The translations under genes were made by a program, and so were the position numbers. Positions 1-6,279 of a DNA stretch of 9,163 nt are shown piece after piece. Under the pieces are notes generated by a model that saw nothing but the letters and a program-made list of their open reading frames with translations, did not search any database and was not told the DNA's origin. How positions within the stretch are numbered: the stretch's first letter is position 1; every line of letters begins with the position of its first letter. Source of the DNA: Ruminococcaceae bacterium UBA2656 (GTDB taxonomy: Bacteria; Bacillota; Clostridia; Oscillospirales; Acutalibacteraceae); assembly GCA_002359465.1 (NCBI GenBank), contig DENA01000035.1, positions 1 to 9,163 on the forward strand, in the 5' to 3' direction.

Positions 1-689
1 TGATCAAAGAATTGATTGGGGGTAGCTTCCTCCAGTACCTGACCGTCATCCATAAACAGCACACGGGTTGCAACCTCACGCGCAAATCCCATTTCATGCG
101 TTACCACCACCATGGTCATCCCGTCGGCGGCAAGCTCTTTCATAACCTGTAAAACTTCTCCGACCATTTCAGGGTCAAGCGCACTGGTCGGCTCGTCAAA
201 GAGCATTACATCCGGGTTCATGGCAAGCGCCCTTACAATCGCGATACGCTGTTTTTGTCCGCCGGAAAGCTGAACCGGATAAGCTTCCGCCTTATCTGCA
301 AGTCCTACGCGCTCAAGCAGCTGCTTTGCCTGCCGCTCCGCCTGCTCCTGCGTTTTCAGCTTTAAAGTAAGCGGTGCAAGCGTAATATTCTGGAGTACCG
401 TCAAATGCGGAAACAGGTTGAAGTGCTGAAATACCATGCCCATTTTCTGGCGAAGCTGGTTGATATTGCAGTCCGGGACATTAATCTGAGTCTCCTCAAA
501 CCATACTTCCCCGCCGGTCGGCTGTTCAAGCAGATTCAGGCAGCGCAGAAAAGTGCTTTTCCCCGAACCGGAAGGACCAACAATAACGACTTTTTCGCCC
601 TTTTCAATATTCTGGTCAATTCCTTTTAAAACGTCCAGATCCCCGTTCAGGGTATGGAAAGTCTTCTGCAGATTTTTAACGGTTATCAC
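1..689 (-). CDS. Polar amino-acid ABC transporter, ATP-binding protein (GlnQ/HisP type), 3' end cut by window edge
   Basis: This is the cytoplasmic ATPase that powers amino-acid import through the neighbouring permease. 229 complete codons are visible. Walker A is GPSGSGKST (residues 38-46), the ABC signature is LSGGQ (141-145), Walker B is VMLFDE with D165 and E166, and the switch histidine H198 lies in [10 protein letters not shown]. All catalytic motifs are intact. The visible end, [10 protein letters not shown], matches the region just before the usual C-terminus of this roughly 240-residue family, so probably only 10-20 residues are missing. The start is GTG at 689, about 10 bases after AGGAGG. 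It lies inside the permease gene, overlapping its end by 14 bases, which suggests translational coupling. It is the last visible gene of the binding protein, permease, ATPase operon. Family assignment is secure; the exact amino acid cannot be read from this subunit. Confidence 0.96.
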   Translation of the reverse strand, partial: MITVKNLQKTFHTLNGDLDVLKGIDQNIEKGEKVVIVGPSGSGKSTFLRCLNLLEQPTGGEVWFEETQINVPDCNINQLRQKMGMVFQHFNLFPHLTVLQNITLAPLTLKLKTQEQAERQAKQLLERVGLADKAEAYPVQLSGGQKQRIAIVRALAMNPDVMLFDEPTSALDPEMVGEVLQVMKELAADGMTMVVVTHEMGFAREVATRVLFMDDGQVLEEATPNQFFD

Positions 690-1407
690 TTCTGTGCAGC
701 CTCCTCTCAAACCTGCTGAGCAAAGCAGTCAGGCCCATAACAATTAACAGATAAATTCCTGCGACAGCCAGAAGAGATGTATACGGATCATAAGTAATGC
801 TTCTGATAATATCGCCGCCTTTGGTTAAATCCTGTATTGCGATATAGCCCGCGACGGAGGTTTCCTTTAAGAGAGCAATAAATTCATTTCCGATTGCCGG
901 CAAGACATTTTTCAAAGCCTGCGGGAATACAATTTTCACCATGGTATCACGCTGGTTCAGCCCTAAAGAACGGCCGGCCTCAACCTGACCCTTGTCAACC
1001 GACTGAATTCCGCTCCGGATCACTTCGGCGACATATGCCCCGGAATTAATGCCAAACGCAAGAACCGCGGCGACAATCCGGTCAAAATTGGTCGGCTGAA
1101 GAATGATATACCACATAATCATCAACTGCACGACAACAGGTGTACCGCGGATGACGGTCAGATACACACTGCATACCGCATTTAGAAATCTCAGCTTTTT
1201 TTTGTCATTATTGTGCGTCACTTTAATGAGAGCGACGATTGTTCCAAGAATAATTCCGATGATTACCGCAAAGAAAGTGATCATAAGGGTATTTCCCAGA
1301 CCAAAGACGATGTTCTTATATCTGCTTTTCAGTATAAAAGCATCGTAGAATTTCTGCGGGAATTCTGAAAAATAGGAAAGCGGAAGCGCCGCGATCAATG
1401 AATACAT
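676..1407 (-). CDS. Polar amino-acid ABC transporter, permease (HisM/GlnP family)
   Basis: This is the inner-membrane channel subunit of the amino-acid importer, 243 residues, a normal length for the family. Hydrophobic segments lie at about 34-61, 78-102, 110-130, 165-190 and 210-232. The stretch [11 protein letters not shown] (35-45) and the RGTP motif (87-90) are typical of the His/Glu/Gln/Arg permease family. The cytoplasmic EAA loop that docks on the ATPase is present at about 140-163 ([14 protein letters not shown] followed by FPQAL). The start at 1407 follows a GGGGGT ribosome binding site at about 5 bases. It lies 82 bases downstream of the binding-protein gene, with a hairpin between them, and overlaps the ATPase start by 14 bases. 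A homodimer is likely because no second permease gene is visible, though one could lie beyond the left edge. Confidence 0.96.
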   Translation of the reverse strand: MYSLIAALPLSYFSEFPQKFYDAFILKSRYKNIVFGLGNTLMITFFAVIIGIILGTIVALIKVTHNNDKKKLRFLNAVCSVYLTVIRGTPVVVQLMIMWYIILQPTNFDRIVAAVLAFGINSGAYVAEVIRSGIQSVDKGQVEAGRSLGLNQRDTMVKIVFPQALKNVLPAIGNEFIALLKETSVAGYIAIQDLTKGGDIIRSITYDPYTSLLAVAGIYLLIVMGLTALLSRFERRLHRSDNR

Positions 1408-1431
1408 AGTTTACCCCCATTTTAAAACTGA

Positions 1432-1467
1432 GAAAAGCAGGGCAGCAGATTTTTCCGCTTGCCCTGC
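1432..1467 (-). terminator. Intra-operon hairpin between binding-protein and permease genes (likely partial terminator or mRNA-stabilising stem)
   Basis: On the minus strand GCAGGGCA (1467-1460) pairs with TGCCCTGC (1444-1437), an 8-bp perfect stem around a 15-base loop, followed by TTTTCT. The short, interrupted T tract suggests leaky termination. In importer operons such stems usually leave the binding-protein mRNA more abundant than the permease and ATPase mRNA; that role here is inferred. Confidence 0.6.
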
Positions 1468-1489
1468 ATTCCGTTGATAAGTGGGAAAA

Positions 1490-2332
1490 TCAGGCGCCCA
1501 GTGCCTCTTTGTACTTATCAATAATCTTATCAAGCTCACCGCTTGATTTCAATTCGCTCAGAACGCCGTTTACCGTTTCCAGCATGGCCGCGTCGCCCTT
1601 CGGCACCGCTATCGCATACTGTTCCGTTGTCAGCGCCTCATCAAGCTTAACCAGTTTATCCGAATTTTTCTCTACAAATTTCTTGGCCGGAAAATCGTCG
1701 ATGACAACCGCGTCTATTTTGCCGTTGATTAAATCGGTTACCGCGTCAACGCCTTTTGCATAACGTTCGGTGGAAGCAACCTTTATATCATTCTTGCCGT
1801 CTTCATTGGTGCAATACGTGTCTCCGGTTGTTCCCTGCTGTACGCCAACCTTTTTACCGTTCAGGTCTGTACGGGATTTAATGGCGCTGCCTTTTAAAAC
1901 GATAATCGCCTGAGAAGCATCAAAATAAGTATCGGAAAAATCAACATTTTTCTTTCTGTCCTCGTTTGCAGTCATCCCGGCAGCTACAAAGTTGGTTTTA
2001 CCGGAACCAAGCTCCGTAGTCAGCGTATCGAAAGCGACATCGTTGATTTTCAGCTTAACGCCGAGTTTTTCCGCAATTTTGTTTGAAATATCAATGTCAA
2101 TCCCCACAATATTATCGCCGTCTTTGTATTCAAAAGGCTCAAATTCCGCATTGGTTGACATCGTTACATATCCGTCAGCTTTAATTTTATCCACGCTGGT
2201 GGATGCAGCCTTACTTGCTGTCTCACTGCCTGTTGCAGCGGATGTAGTGCCGGACTGGGCGCAGCCTGCCGTTGACAGTATCATGGCTGAAACGAGCAGA
2301 AACGCCCCTATTTTTGATAATTTTTTCATCAT
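1490..2332 (-). CDS. Polar amino-acid ABC transporter, substrate-binding lipoprotein (family 3)
   Basis: This is the extracytoplasmic receptor that binds the amino acid and delivers it to the permease. It has 280 residues from the chosen start. Residues 1-23 form a lipoprotein signal peptide (MMKKLSKIGAFLLVSAMILS) ending in TAGC, with C24 as the probable lipidated cysteine. A low-complexity Ser/Thr/Ala linker follows (about 25-48). The family-3 core starts at GYVTMSTNAEFEPFEY and contains the family signature NIVGIDIDISNKIAEKLG (75-91). R126 in TANEDRKKNVDFS is at the position of the arginine that usually clamps the substrate carboxylate. An open frame runs upstream to 2416, but ATG 2332 (or the adjacent ATG 2329) is chosen because GGAGGG lies about 6 bases before it and the signal peptide begins there. 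It is first in its operon and has its own promoter. The substrate is a polar amino acid; arginine is possible because of the nearby ArgR-like sites but is not shown. Confidence 0.95.
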   Translation of the reverse strand: MMKKLSKIGAFLLVSAMILSTAGCAQSGTTSAATGSETASKAASTSVDKIKADGYVTMSTNAEFEPFEYKDGDNIVGIDIDISNKIAEKLGVKLKINDVAFDTLTTELGSGKTNFVAAGMTANEDRKKNVDFSDTYFDASQAIIVLKGSAIKSRTDLNGKKVGVQQGTTGDTYCTNEDGKNDIKVASTERYAKGVDAVTDLINGKIDAVVIDDFPAKKFVEKNSDKLVKLDEALTTEQYAIAVPKGDAAMLETVNGVLSELKSSGELDKIIDKYKEALGA

Positions 2333-2350
2333 ATTAACCCTCCGTAAAAA

Positions 2351-2434
2351 TGAAGTTTTATTCGTTCGCTTAATATAGTTTGTATTATAGCGCATAAATA
2401 TGCAAAAATCAAGCATAATATAAATAAAAATTCA
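2351..2434 (-). promoter_or_regulatory. Possible ArgR/AhrC-type operator cluster around the transporter promoter
   Basis: Three palindromes resemble the ARG box core TGAATwwwwATTCA. TGAATTTTTATTTA (2434-2421, minus) matches 13 of 14. TGAAGTTTTATTCG (2351-2364, plus) matches 12 of 14. TGCATATTTATGCG (2404-2391, minus), in the promoter spacer, matches 11 of 14. Their centres are 30 and 40 bases apart, not the classical 21. The resemblance is seen directly; regulation by an arginine repressor is inference, and AT-rich sequence makes weak matches easy. Confidence 0.3.
2384..2412 (-). promoter_or_regulatory. Sigma-A promoter of the amino-acid transporter operon
   Basis: On the minus strand TTGATT (2412-2407) is followed by a 17-base spacer and a perfect TATAAT (2389-2384). 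Transcription should start near 2377, giving a leader of about 45 bases before the binding-protein start. The spacer holds the palindrome GCATATTTATGC, a plausible operator position. Confidence 0.8.
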
Positions 2435-2468
2435 TTTTTACGGAATTGTATGCATTTAGGCCGTATTT

Positions 2469-3362
2469 TTAACTGGTTTTTGTGTATTTTTTCATGCCGC
2501 ATGTAAGCAGGAGTGTTTGCATATCTTCCGGCAAACCGCAGGAAAGGTCGAACTCCTTTTTTGCAACCGGATGGATAAAATGAATACTCATGCAGTGCAG
2601 AGCCTGTCTTTGTATAAGCTGCAGACTGCCGCCGTACATGTCGTCTCCGGCAAGGGGATGGCCGATATGCGCCATGTGCACACGGATCTGATGGGTTCTT
2701 CCCGTTTTCAGCCGAAGCGCGACAAGCGTGTATCCTTTCCCACCTTCCAGCTCTTTCCACAGGACGACCGCTCTGTCGCCGCCGACTGCAACTTCACGCT
2801 GGATTTTATGTCCTTCTTTCAGCCCGATCGGCGCGCTGATCATTCCCTTCCCGCAAAGAGTCCCTTCACAAACGGCAATGTATTCTTTCTCAATCTTTGC
2901 GGCAAGACGCGCCGCGCAATAAGGATTTTTTGCCAAAAGAACAAGTCCGGTTGTATCTTTATCCAAACGATATACAGGGCGGAAGGCAAGCCTTTCCCCT
3001 TTTGAAGAGAAATACGCCGCAGCAACATTTGCAAGGCTGTCACGGTCATGGCCGGGCGTGGGGTACATCGGCATATTGGCGGGCTTATTGACAACCAGCA
3101 GATCGCTGTCCTCATAAATGATCGCAAGCGGCAGACTGAGCGGTTCATGCAGCTTGTGATCTTCGGGCATCCTTACGCGCACCGTGTCTCCGGCCTTTAA
3201 AGTTTCTGTCACAATTGCATGCAGGCCGTTTCTTGTAATTCCCATCGGTTCCCGTTTCAGCCGGATCATCAGCCGGGAAGAAATTCCGCAGTAAGAGCGC
3301 AAAAAGCTTTTCAGCCCTATCCCATCGTATTCATTTGGAACCAAAAAAGGAAGTTCGCGCAT
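2469..3362 (-). CDS. RluA-family RNA pseudouridine synthase
   Basis: This enzyme isomerises specific uridines to pseudouridine in rRNA or tRNA in the cytoplasm. It has 297 residues from ATG 3362. An S4-like RNA-binding region precedes the catalytic domain (about 14-66, including GIGLKSFLRSYCGISSR and LKAGDTVRVRMPE). The catalytic domain shows VNKPANMPMYP (91-101), the catalytic motif YRLDKDTTGL (131-140) with D134 as the nucleophile, and the RTHQIRVHMAHIGHPLAGD stretch towards the C-terminus. Tyr replaces the usual His before RLD, which is common in some subgroups. The frame stays open to 3410, but those 16 extra codons lie inside the ilvE terminator stem, and GGGGGA lies just before ATG 3362. 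The target uridine (RluB/C/D or tRNA type) cannot be told from the sequence. No obvious promoter lies between the terminator and this gene. Confidence 0.95.
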   Translation of the reverse strand: MRELPFLVPNEYDGIGLKSFLRSYCGISSRLMIRLKREPMGITRNGLHAIVTETLKAGDTVRVRMPEDHKLHEPLSLPLAIIYEDSDLLVVNKPANMPMYPTPGHDRDSLANVAAAYFSSKGERLAFRPVYRLDKDTTGLVLLAKNPYCAARLAAKIEKEYIAVCEGTLCGKGMISAPIGLKEGHKIQREVAVGGDRAVVLWKELEGGKGYTLVALRLKTGRTHQIRVHMAHIGHPLAGDDMYGGSLQLIQRQALHCMSIHFIHPVAKKEFDLSCGLPEDMQTLLLTCGMKKYTKTS

Positions 3363-3378
3363 ATATCCCCCAATAAAG

Positions 3379-3407
3379 AAAAGGCGGCGCGTCCGGCGCC
3401 GCCTTTT
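3379..3407 (-). terminator. Rho-independent terminator of ilvE
   Basis: A perfect 12-bp stem, AAAAGGCGGCGC with GCGCCGCCTTTT, closes a 5-base loop (3391-3395). On the minus strand it is followed by CTTTATT. It begins 12 bases after the ilvE stop codon and ends 16 bases before the pseudouridine synthase start. The A/T flanks would let it work in both directions. Confidence 0.9.
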
Positions 3408-3419
3408 CATACAAATTGA

Positions 3420-4490
3420 TTATTTCACTTCTACCGTCCAGCCGAATTCATCCTTTATCTTTCCCCATTGAATCCCCGTCATGGTGTCATAAAGGCGCTG
3501 AGAAATCGGCCCGATTTCTCCGTTGTTGATATTCATCACATCGTCTCCCCATTTCAGATGGCCAATCGGAGAAATAACGGCGGCGGTGCCGGTGCCGAAT
3601 GCTTCTTTCAGCTGTCCGTTTTCCGCGGCCTGCGCAAGCTCTTCTATGGACAGTTTGCGTTCCACTACTTTCATGCCCCATGATTTAAGCAGTTCAATGG
3701 AGGACATGCGGGTAATGCCCGGCAGGATAGACCCCTGAAGAGCCGGAGTAACAATTTCGTCCCCAATGACAAAGAACACGTTCATCGTTCCGACTTCTTC
3801 AATGTACTTGCGCTCCACGCCGTCAAGCCAGAGCACCTGGGTGTAATTCTGCTTTTCGGCCTCATCCTGCGCTTTTAAGGATGCTGCGTAGTTTCCGGCC
3901 GTCTTGGTGTATCCCATTCCGCCCTTTACCGCACGCACATAATTGGTTTCAACATAAATTTTCACCGGATTCAATCCCTCCGGATAATACGCGCCGACTG
4001 GCGAGCAAAGCACAATGAAAAGCAAATGCTGTGCCGGATGCACGCCGATGTGGGGATCAATTCCGATAATGAACGGACGAATATACAGGGAAGTTCCTTC
4101 GGCGGACGGAATCCAGTCCTTTTCAATTGAAACGAGCTTTTCAATCGCCTTTTGGCTGAACGCTTCATCTATCTGTGGAATACAAAGCCGGTCATTGGAT
4201 GAATTGAGACGGGCCATATTTTTGTCCGGTCTGAAAAGCAGAATCCTGCCGTCAACCGCACGGCACGCTTTCATACCTTCAAAAACAGACTGGCCGTAAT
4301 GCAGGCACATCGCCGCCGGCGAAAGCTCAATCGGTCCAAACGGGACAATTCTGGCGTCATGCCAGCCCTCTCCCTCATCATAGTTCATAATGAACATATG
4401 ATCTGTAAAGATCGTACCGAATCCGAGTTTGTTTGAATCGGTTGGCTTAGGTTGTGGGTGTTCAGTCAATTCCACTCTGATTTCCTGCAT
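3420..4490 (-). CDS. ilvE: Branched-chain amino-acid aminotransferase
   Basis: This PLP enzyme (fold type IV) interconverts leucine, isoleucine or valine with their 2-oxo acids, using glutamate and 2-oxoglutarate as the amino partner, in the cytoplasm. Its 356 residues fit the longer, eukaryote-like BCAT type (BCAT II), not the roughly 300-residue E. coli IlvE. It shows GFGTIFTDHMFIMNYDEGEGW (23-43), LHYGQSVFEGMKACR (63-77), and RPDKNMARLNSSNDRLCIP (87-105). The PLP lysine is K196 in GMGYTKTAGNYAASLK, and IEEVGTMNVFFV (230-241) and GITRMSSIEL (258-267) are also present. All expected conserved blocks are there. The start at 4490 follows GAGGG by 8 bases. It is apparently monocistronic, with its own consensus promoter and a strong terminator, and no other ilv/leu genes lie in the window. 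Confidence 0.97.
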   Translation of the reverse strand: MQEIRVELTEHPQPKPTDSNKLGFGTIFTDHMFIMNYDEGEGWHDARIVPFGPIELSPAAMCLHYGQSVFEGMKACRAVDGRILLFRPDKNMARLNSSNDRLCIPQIDEAFSQKAIEKLVSIEKDWIPSAEGTSLYIRPFIIGIDPHIGVHPAQHLLFIVLCSPVGAYYPEGLNPVKIYVETNYVRAVKGGMGYTKTAGNYAASLKAQDEAEKQNYTQVLWLDGVERKYIEEVGTMNVFFVIGDEIVTPALQGSILPGITRMSSIELLKSWGMKVVERKLSIEELAQAAENGQLKEAFGTGTAAVISPIGHLKWGDDVMNINNGEIGPISQRLYDTMTGIQWGKIKDEFGWTVEVK

Positions 4491-4523
4491 TTCAAATGCC
4501 CTCTTTCAAATTAATTAACGATT

Positions 4524-4552
4524 ATTATATCATCCTTTCCCGGCAATTTCAA
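4524..4552 (-). promoter_or_regulatory. Sigma-A promoter of ilvE (extended -10)
   Basis: On the minus strand TTGAAA (4552-4547) is followed by a 17-base spacer and TATAAT (4529-4524). A TG one base upstream of the -10 makes an extended -10 (TGATATAAT). The predicted start near 4517 leaves only about 27 bases of leader, too short for a T-box or a leader peptide. Confidence 0.85.
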
Positions 4553-4594
4553 GCTTTAGTGACTTAAAGTGCCATCAAATGCGCCAAGAAAAGA

Positions 4595-5923
4595 TCAATT
4601 ATTTCGCAATCCTTTGGGATAGCGGTTTTTCAGGCGCCCGTTTGAGCATTTTCCGAACCCCGTCAGGACGCCGTCAACCGCCACCCCGGCAAAGCCCCGG
4701 AAGCTTTCATCCGCTTCAATTTCCTCCCCGCGCAGAAAAGCTGAAATCTGTTCAGAATCATGGGGCAGGTCAATCAAGAAGTTCAGTTCCTTTGGTTGCG
4801 CAGCCATAAATACCGCATGAGCCGGTTCAACCCGATTTTTTTTCATTTCGCCGAGCAGCACGCCCGCGCGGACAACGCCCAGTCCCTTTAAATACGGAAG
4901 CTCATCCGGCAGCAGCAGAAAAGAATCCCCAATCCGCTCAATCATACCGGGAACTCCGTTTTGAAAAATCTGGCGGTATAAATTCTCCGCCATATCCTTC
5001 ATAGAAATATTTTGAAGCGAATAGGGGGCCGGATACGCGTTATTAAGGGAGAGCCTTTGCATTACGGCAACAAAATGCCCCTCTCCCCCGTCCATAGGAA
5101 AGATACGGCGCGCCTTTGGCAAAAAGGCGGGGCGGCCATACTGTTCCGTGCAGTCAATCAGTGCGAAATCGTCCCTTTCCTGCAGAAAACCGGAAACAAC
5201 TCCTTCGTTTTCCTCGGGGGAAAAGGTACAGGTTGAATAAACCAGCACACCATTTTCCTTCAGTGCGTGCGCGGCACTGCGCAGAATAGCAAGTTGACGG
5301 ACGGCGCAGGCTTCCACATGCTCCTGGCTCCAATCCTGCACGGCCTGTGCATCCCGCCGGAACATCCCCTCGCCCGAACAGGGCGCGTCCACCAGCACTT
5401 TGTCAAAATATCCGGCAAGGCCGGTGCAAAGGACTTCCGGATGGCATGAGGAAACCACGGCATTTTTTACGCCGATCCGCTCAATATTGGAAAGGAGCAC
5501 ACTGGCTCTGCTTCTTATAATTTCATTGGACCACAGCAACCCGTTTCCGTTTAAGAGTGCCGCGATCTGCGTCGATTTTCCGCCGGGAGCGGCACACAAA
5601 TCAAGCACCTTCTCACCGGGCTGCGGGGCCAGCGCGGTTACTGCGCTGGCAGCGGACGGTTCCTGTGAATAAAAAGCGCCCGCATGGTGCATGGGCAAAA
5701 AGCCGATTTTTGGCGACTGATGCGGAATATAATAGGAAACCGGAGAAAAAGGCGCCCGCGTAATGGAAAACGGGAGCGAGGCTTTGAGCGTGTTTTCATC
5801 GCATTTTAAAGTATTCAGGCGAATACCGCGATAATATGGTTCGTCATAACAGTTTATAAATGTTTGATATTTTTCACCAAGCATTTTTTCCATTTTATTT
5901 TTAAAATTCAGCGGCAATTCCAT
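4595..5923 (-). CDS. RNA (cytosine-C5) methyltransferase, RsmF/NSUN (NOL1/NOP2/sun) family
   Basis: This SAM-dependent enzyme methylates carbon 5 of specific cytosines in rRNA (possibly tRNA). It has 442 residues from ATG 5923. The SAM-binding motif is LCAAPGGKSTQIA (109-121). The two catalytic cysteines are present: C182 in VDAPCSGEGMFRRD and C232 in VYSTCTFSPEENEG. The C-terminal part carries a PUA-like region ending in LTGFGKCSNGRLKNRYPKGLR, typical of the RsmF-like Firmicutes branch. The frame stays open to a TTG at 6010, but the family normally begins near MELPLNFKNKMEKMLGEKY. AGGAG lies 12 bases before ATG 5923 and 3 bases before an in-frame ATG at 5932, so either could be used. It diverges from the small repeat-protein gene at 6003. 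No convincing terminator follows, so some read-through into ilvE is possible. The exact target site is not determinable. Confidence 0.95.
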   Translation of the reverse strand: MELPLNFKNKMEKMLGEKYQTFINCYDEPYYRGIRLNTLKCDENTLKASLPFSITRAPFSPVSYYIPHQSPKIGFLPMHHAGAFYSQEPSAASAVTALAPQPGEKVLDLCAAPGGKSTQIAALLNGNGLLWSNEIIRSRASVLLSNIERIGVKNAVVSSCHPEVLCTGLAGYFDKVLVDAPCSGEGMFRRDAQAVQDWSQEHVEACAVRQLAILRSAAHALKENGVLVYSTCTFSPEENEGVVSGFLQERDDFALIDCTEQYGRPAFLPKARRIFPMDGGEGHFVAVMQRLSLNNAYPAPYSLQNISMKDMAENLYRQIFQNGVPGMIERIGDSFLLLPDELPYLKGLGVVRAGVLLGEMKKNRVEPAHAVFMAAQPKELNFLIDLPHDSEQISAFLRGEEIEADESFRGFAGVAVDGVLTGFGKCSNGRLKNRYPKGLRNN

Positions 5924-6002
5924 CAATTTCATCAGCTCCTGGAAATGAATTGTATATTTCGCGTAAAGATACGAATAATAGTGATCGAAGGGGGTGAAAA
6001 TT

Positions 6003-6212
6003 TTGGACAATCAAACTTCAAAAACAAACCGCGCTTCCAACAACAGTACAAATGAGAGTACTAACCGTACTTCCAACAGTACAAACCGTGCGTCAAACAA
6101 CAGCACAAATGAAAGCACAAACCGTGCGTCAAACACTAGCAACAACAACAATTACAGCAGCAAAACAACAAGTGGTACAACACAGTCAACAAACAGAACT
6201 TCCAATAACTAA
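6003..6212 (+). CDS. Small Asn/Ser/Thr-rich repeat protein of unknown function
   Basis: I do not recognise the family. The product is 69 residues, made mostly of Asn, Ser and Thr, with no cysteine, few hydrophobic residues, no signal peptide and no membrane segment. It is probably disordered. The motif TNR(A/T)SN occurs at residues 8, 20, 27, 39 and 63. Residues 8-19 and 27-38 (TNRASNNSTNES) are identical. The start is TTG 6003, 5 bases after AAGGGGGTGA (5988-5997), nearly the ideal Shine-Dalgarno; an upstream in-frame GTG at 5994 overlaps that site. Coding reality is supported by this site, by six silent differences and no replacement between the two repeat copies, and by a terminator 25 bases after the stop. 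It is the only plus-strand gene here. Small spore proteins or surface/coat proteins can have this composition, but that is only a guess. Confidence 0.78.
   Translation: MDNQTSKTNRASNNSTNESTNRTSNSTNRASNNSTNESTNRASNTSNNNNYSSKTTSGTTQSTNRTSNN
6024..6116 (+). repeat. Degenerate 36-bp coding repeat inside the small protein gene
   Basis: Copies lie at 6024-6059 and 6081-6116. They differ at 6 of 36 bases, all at third codon positions (CGC/CGT, GCT/GCG, TCC/TCA, AGT/AGC, GAG/GAA, AGT/AGC), and encode the same 12 residues. Partial units (TNRTSN, TNRASN) lie between and after them. Confidence 0.9.
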
Positions 6213-6237
6213 CCTAAAAAATGAATTCACCAATGTG

Positions 6238-6279
6238 AAAACAGGCGATTTTGTATTGAAATACAAGACCGCCTGTTTT
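6238..6279. terminator. Two-way rho-independent terminator between convergent genes
   Basis: AAAACAGGCG (6238-6247) pairs with CGCCTGTTTT (6270-6279). An inner stem, TTGTAT with ATACAA, lies inside the loop. T runs follow on both strands (TTTTTCATTTCTTTTTT on the plus strand). It serves the small plus-strand gene and the YitT-family gene, whose stop codon directly abuts it. Confidence 0.88.

Larger units (their letters stand above)
2341..2444. repeat. 22-bp imperfect inverted repeat flanking the transporter promoter
   Basis: The arm at 2341-2362 is the reverse complement of the arm at 2423-2444 at 21 of 22 positions, with the mismatch at 2355/2430. The first 14 bases (tccgtaaaaatgaa) match perfectly. 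The 60-base interior holds the -35 and -10 of the binding-protein promoter. Only the arm at 2341-2362 lies in the mRNA; it reaches the GGA of the ribosome binding site. The pair therefore acts, if at all, at the DNA level, as paired operators or as ends of an invertible segment. Confidence 0.85.

Noticed and set aside
2333..2416. 28-residue N-terminal extension of the binding lipoprotein
   Set aside because: It would place the signal peptide internally and run through the predicted promoter -10 and transcription start.
2424..2440. Hairpin TAAAAAT-GA-ATTTTTA after the pseudouridine synthase as a terminator
   Set aside because: The stem is purely A/T and weak; it is better explained as part of the inverted-repeat arm.
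2329..2760. 143-codon minus-strand open frame overlapping the end of the pseudouridine synthase gene
   Set aside because: It shares most of its length with the conserved synthase in another frame and looks like compositional noise.
4491..4523. T-box or leader-peptide attenuator before ilvE
   Set aside because: The predicted leader is about 27 bases, too short for either.
4553..4594. Stem CTTTA/TAAAG after the methyltransferase gene as a terminator
   Set aside because: It has only 5 pairs, low GC, and no T run after it.
5924..6010. Longer N-terminus of the RNA methyltransferase from TTG 6010
   Set aside because: It would overlap the divergent small gene, lacks a ribosome binding site, and adds residues not typical of the family.
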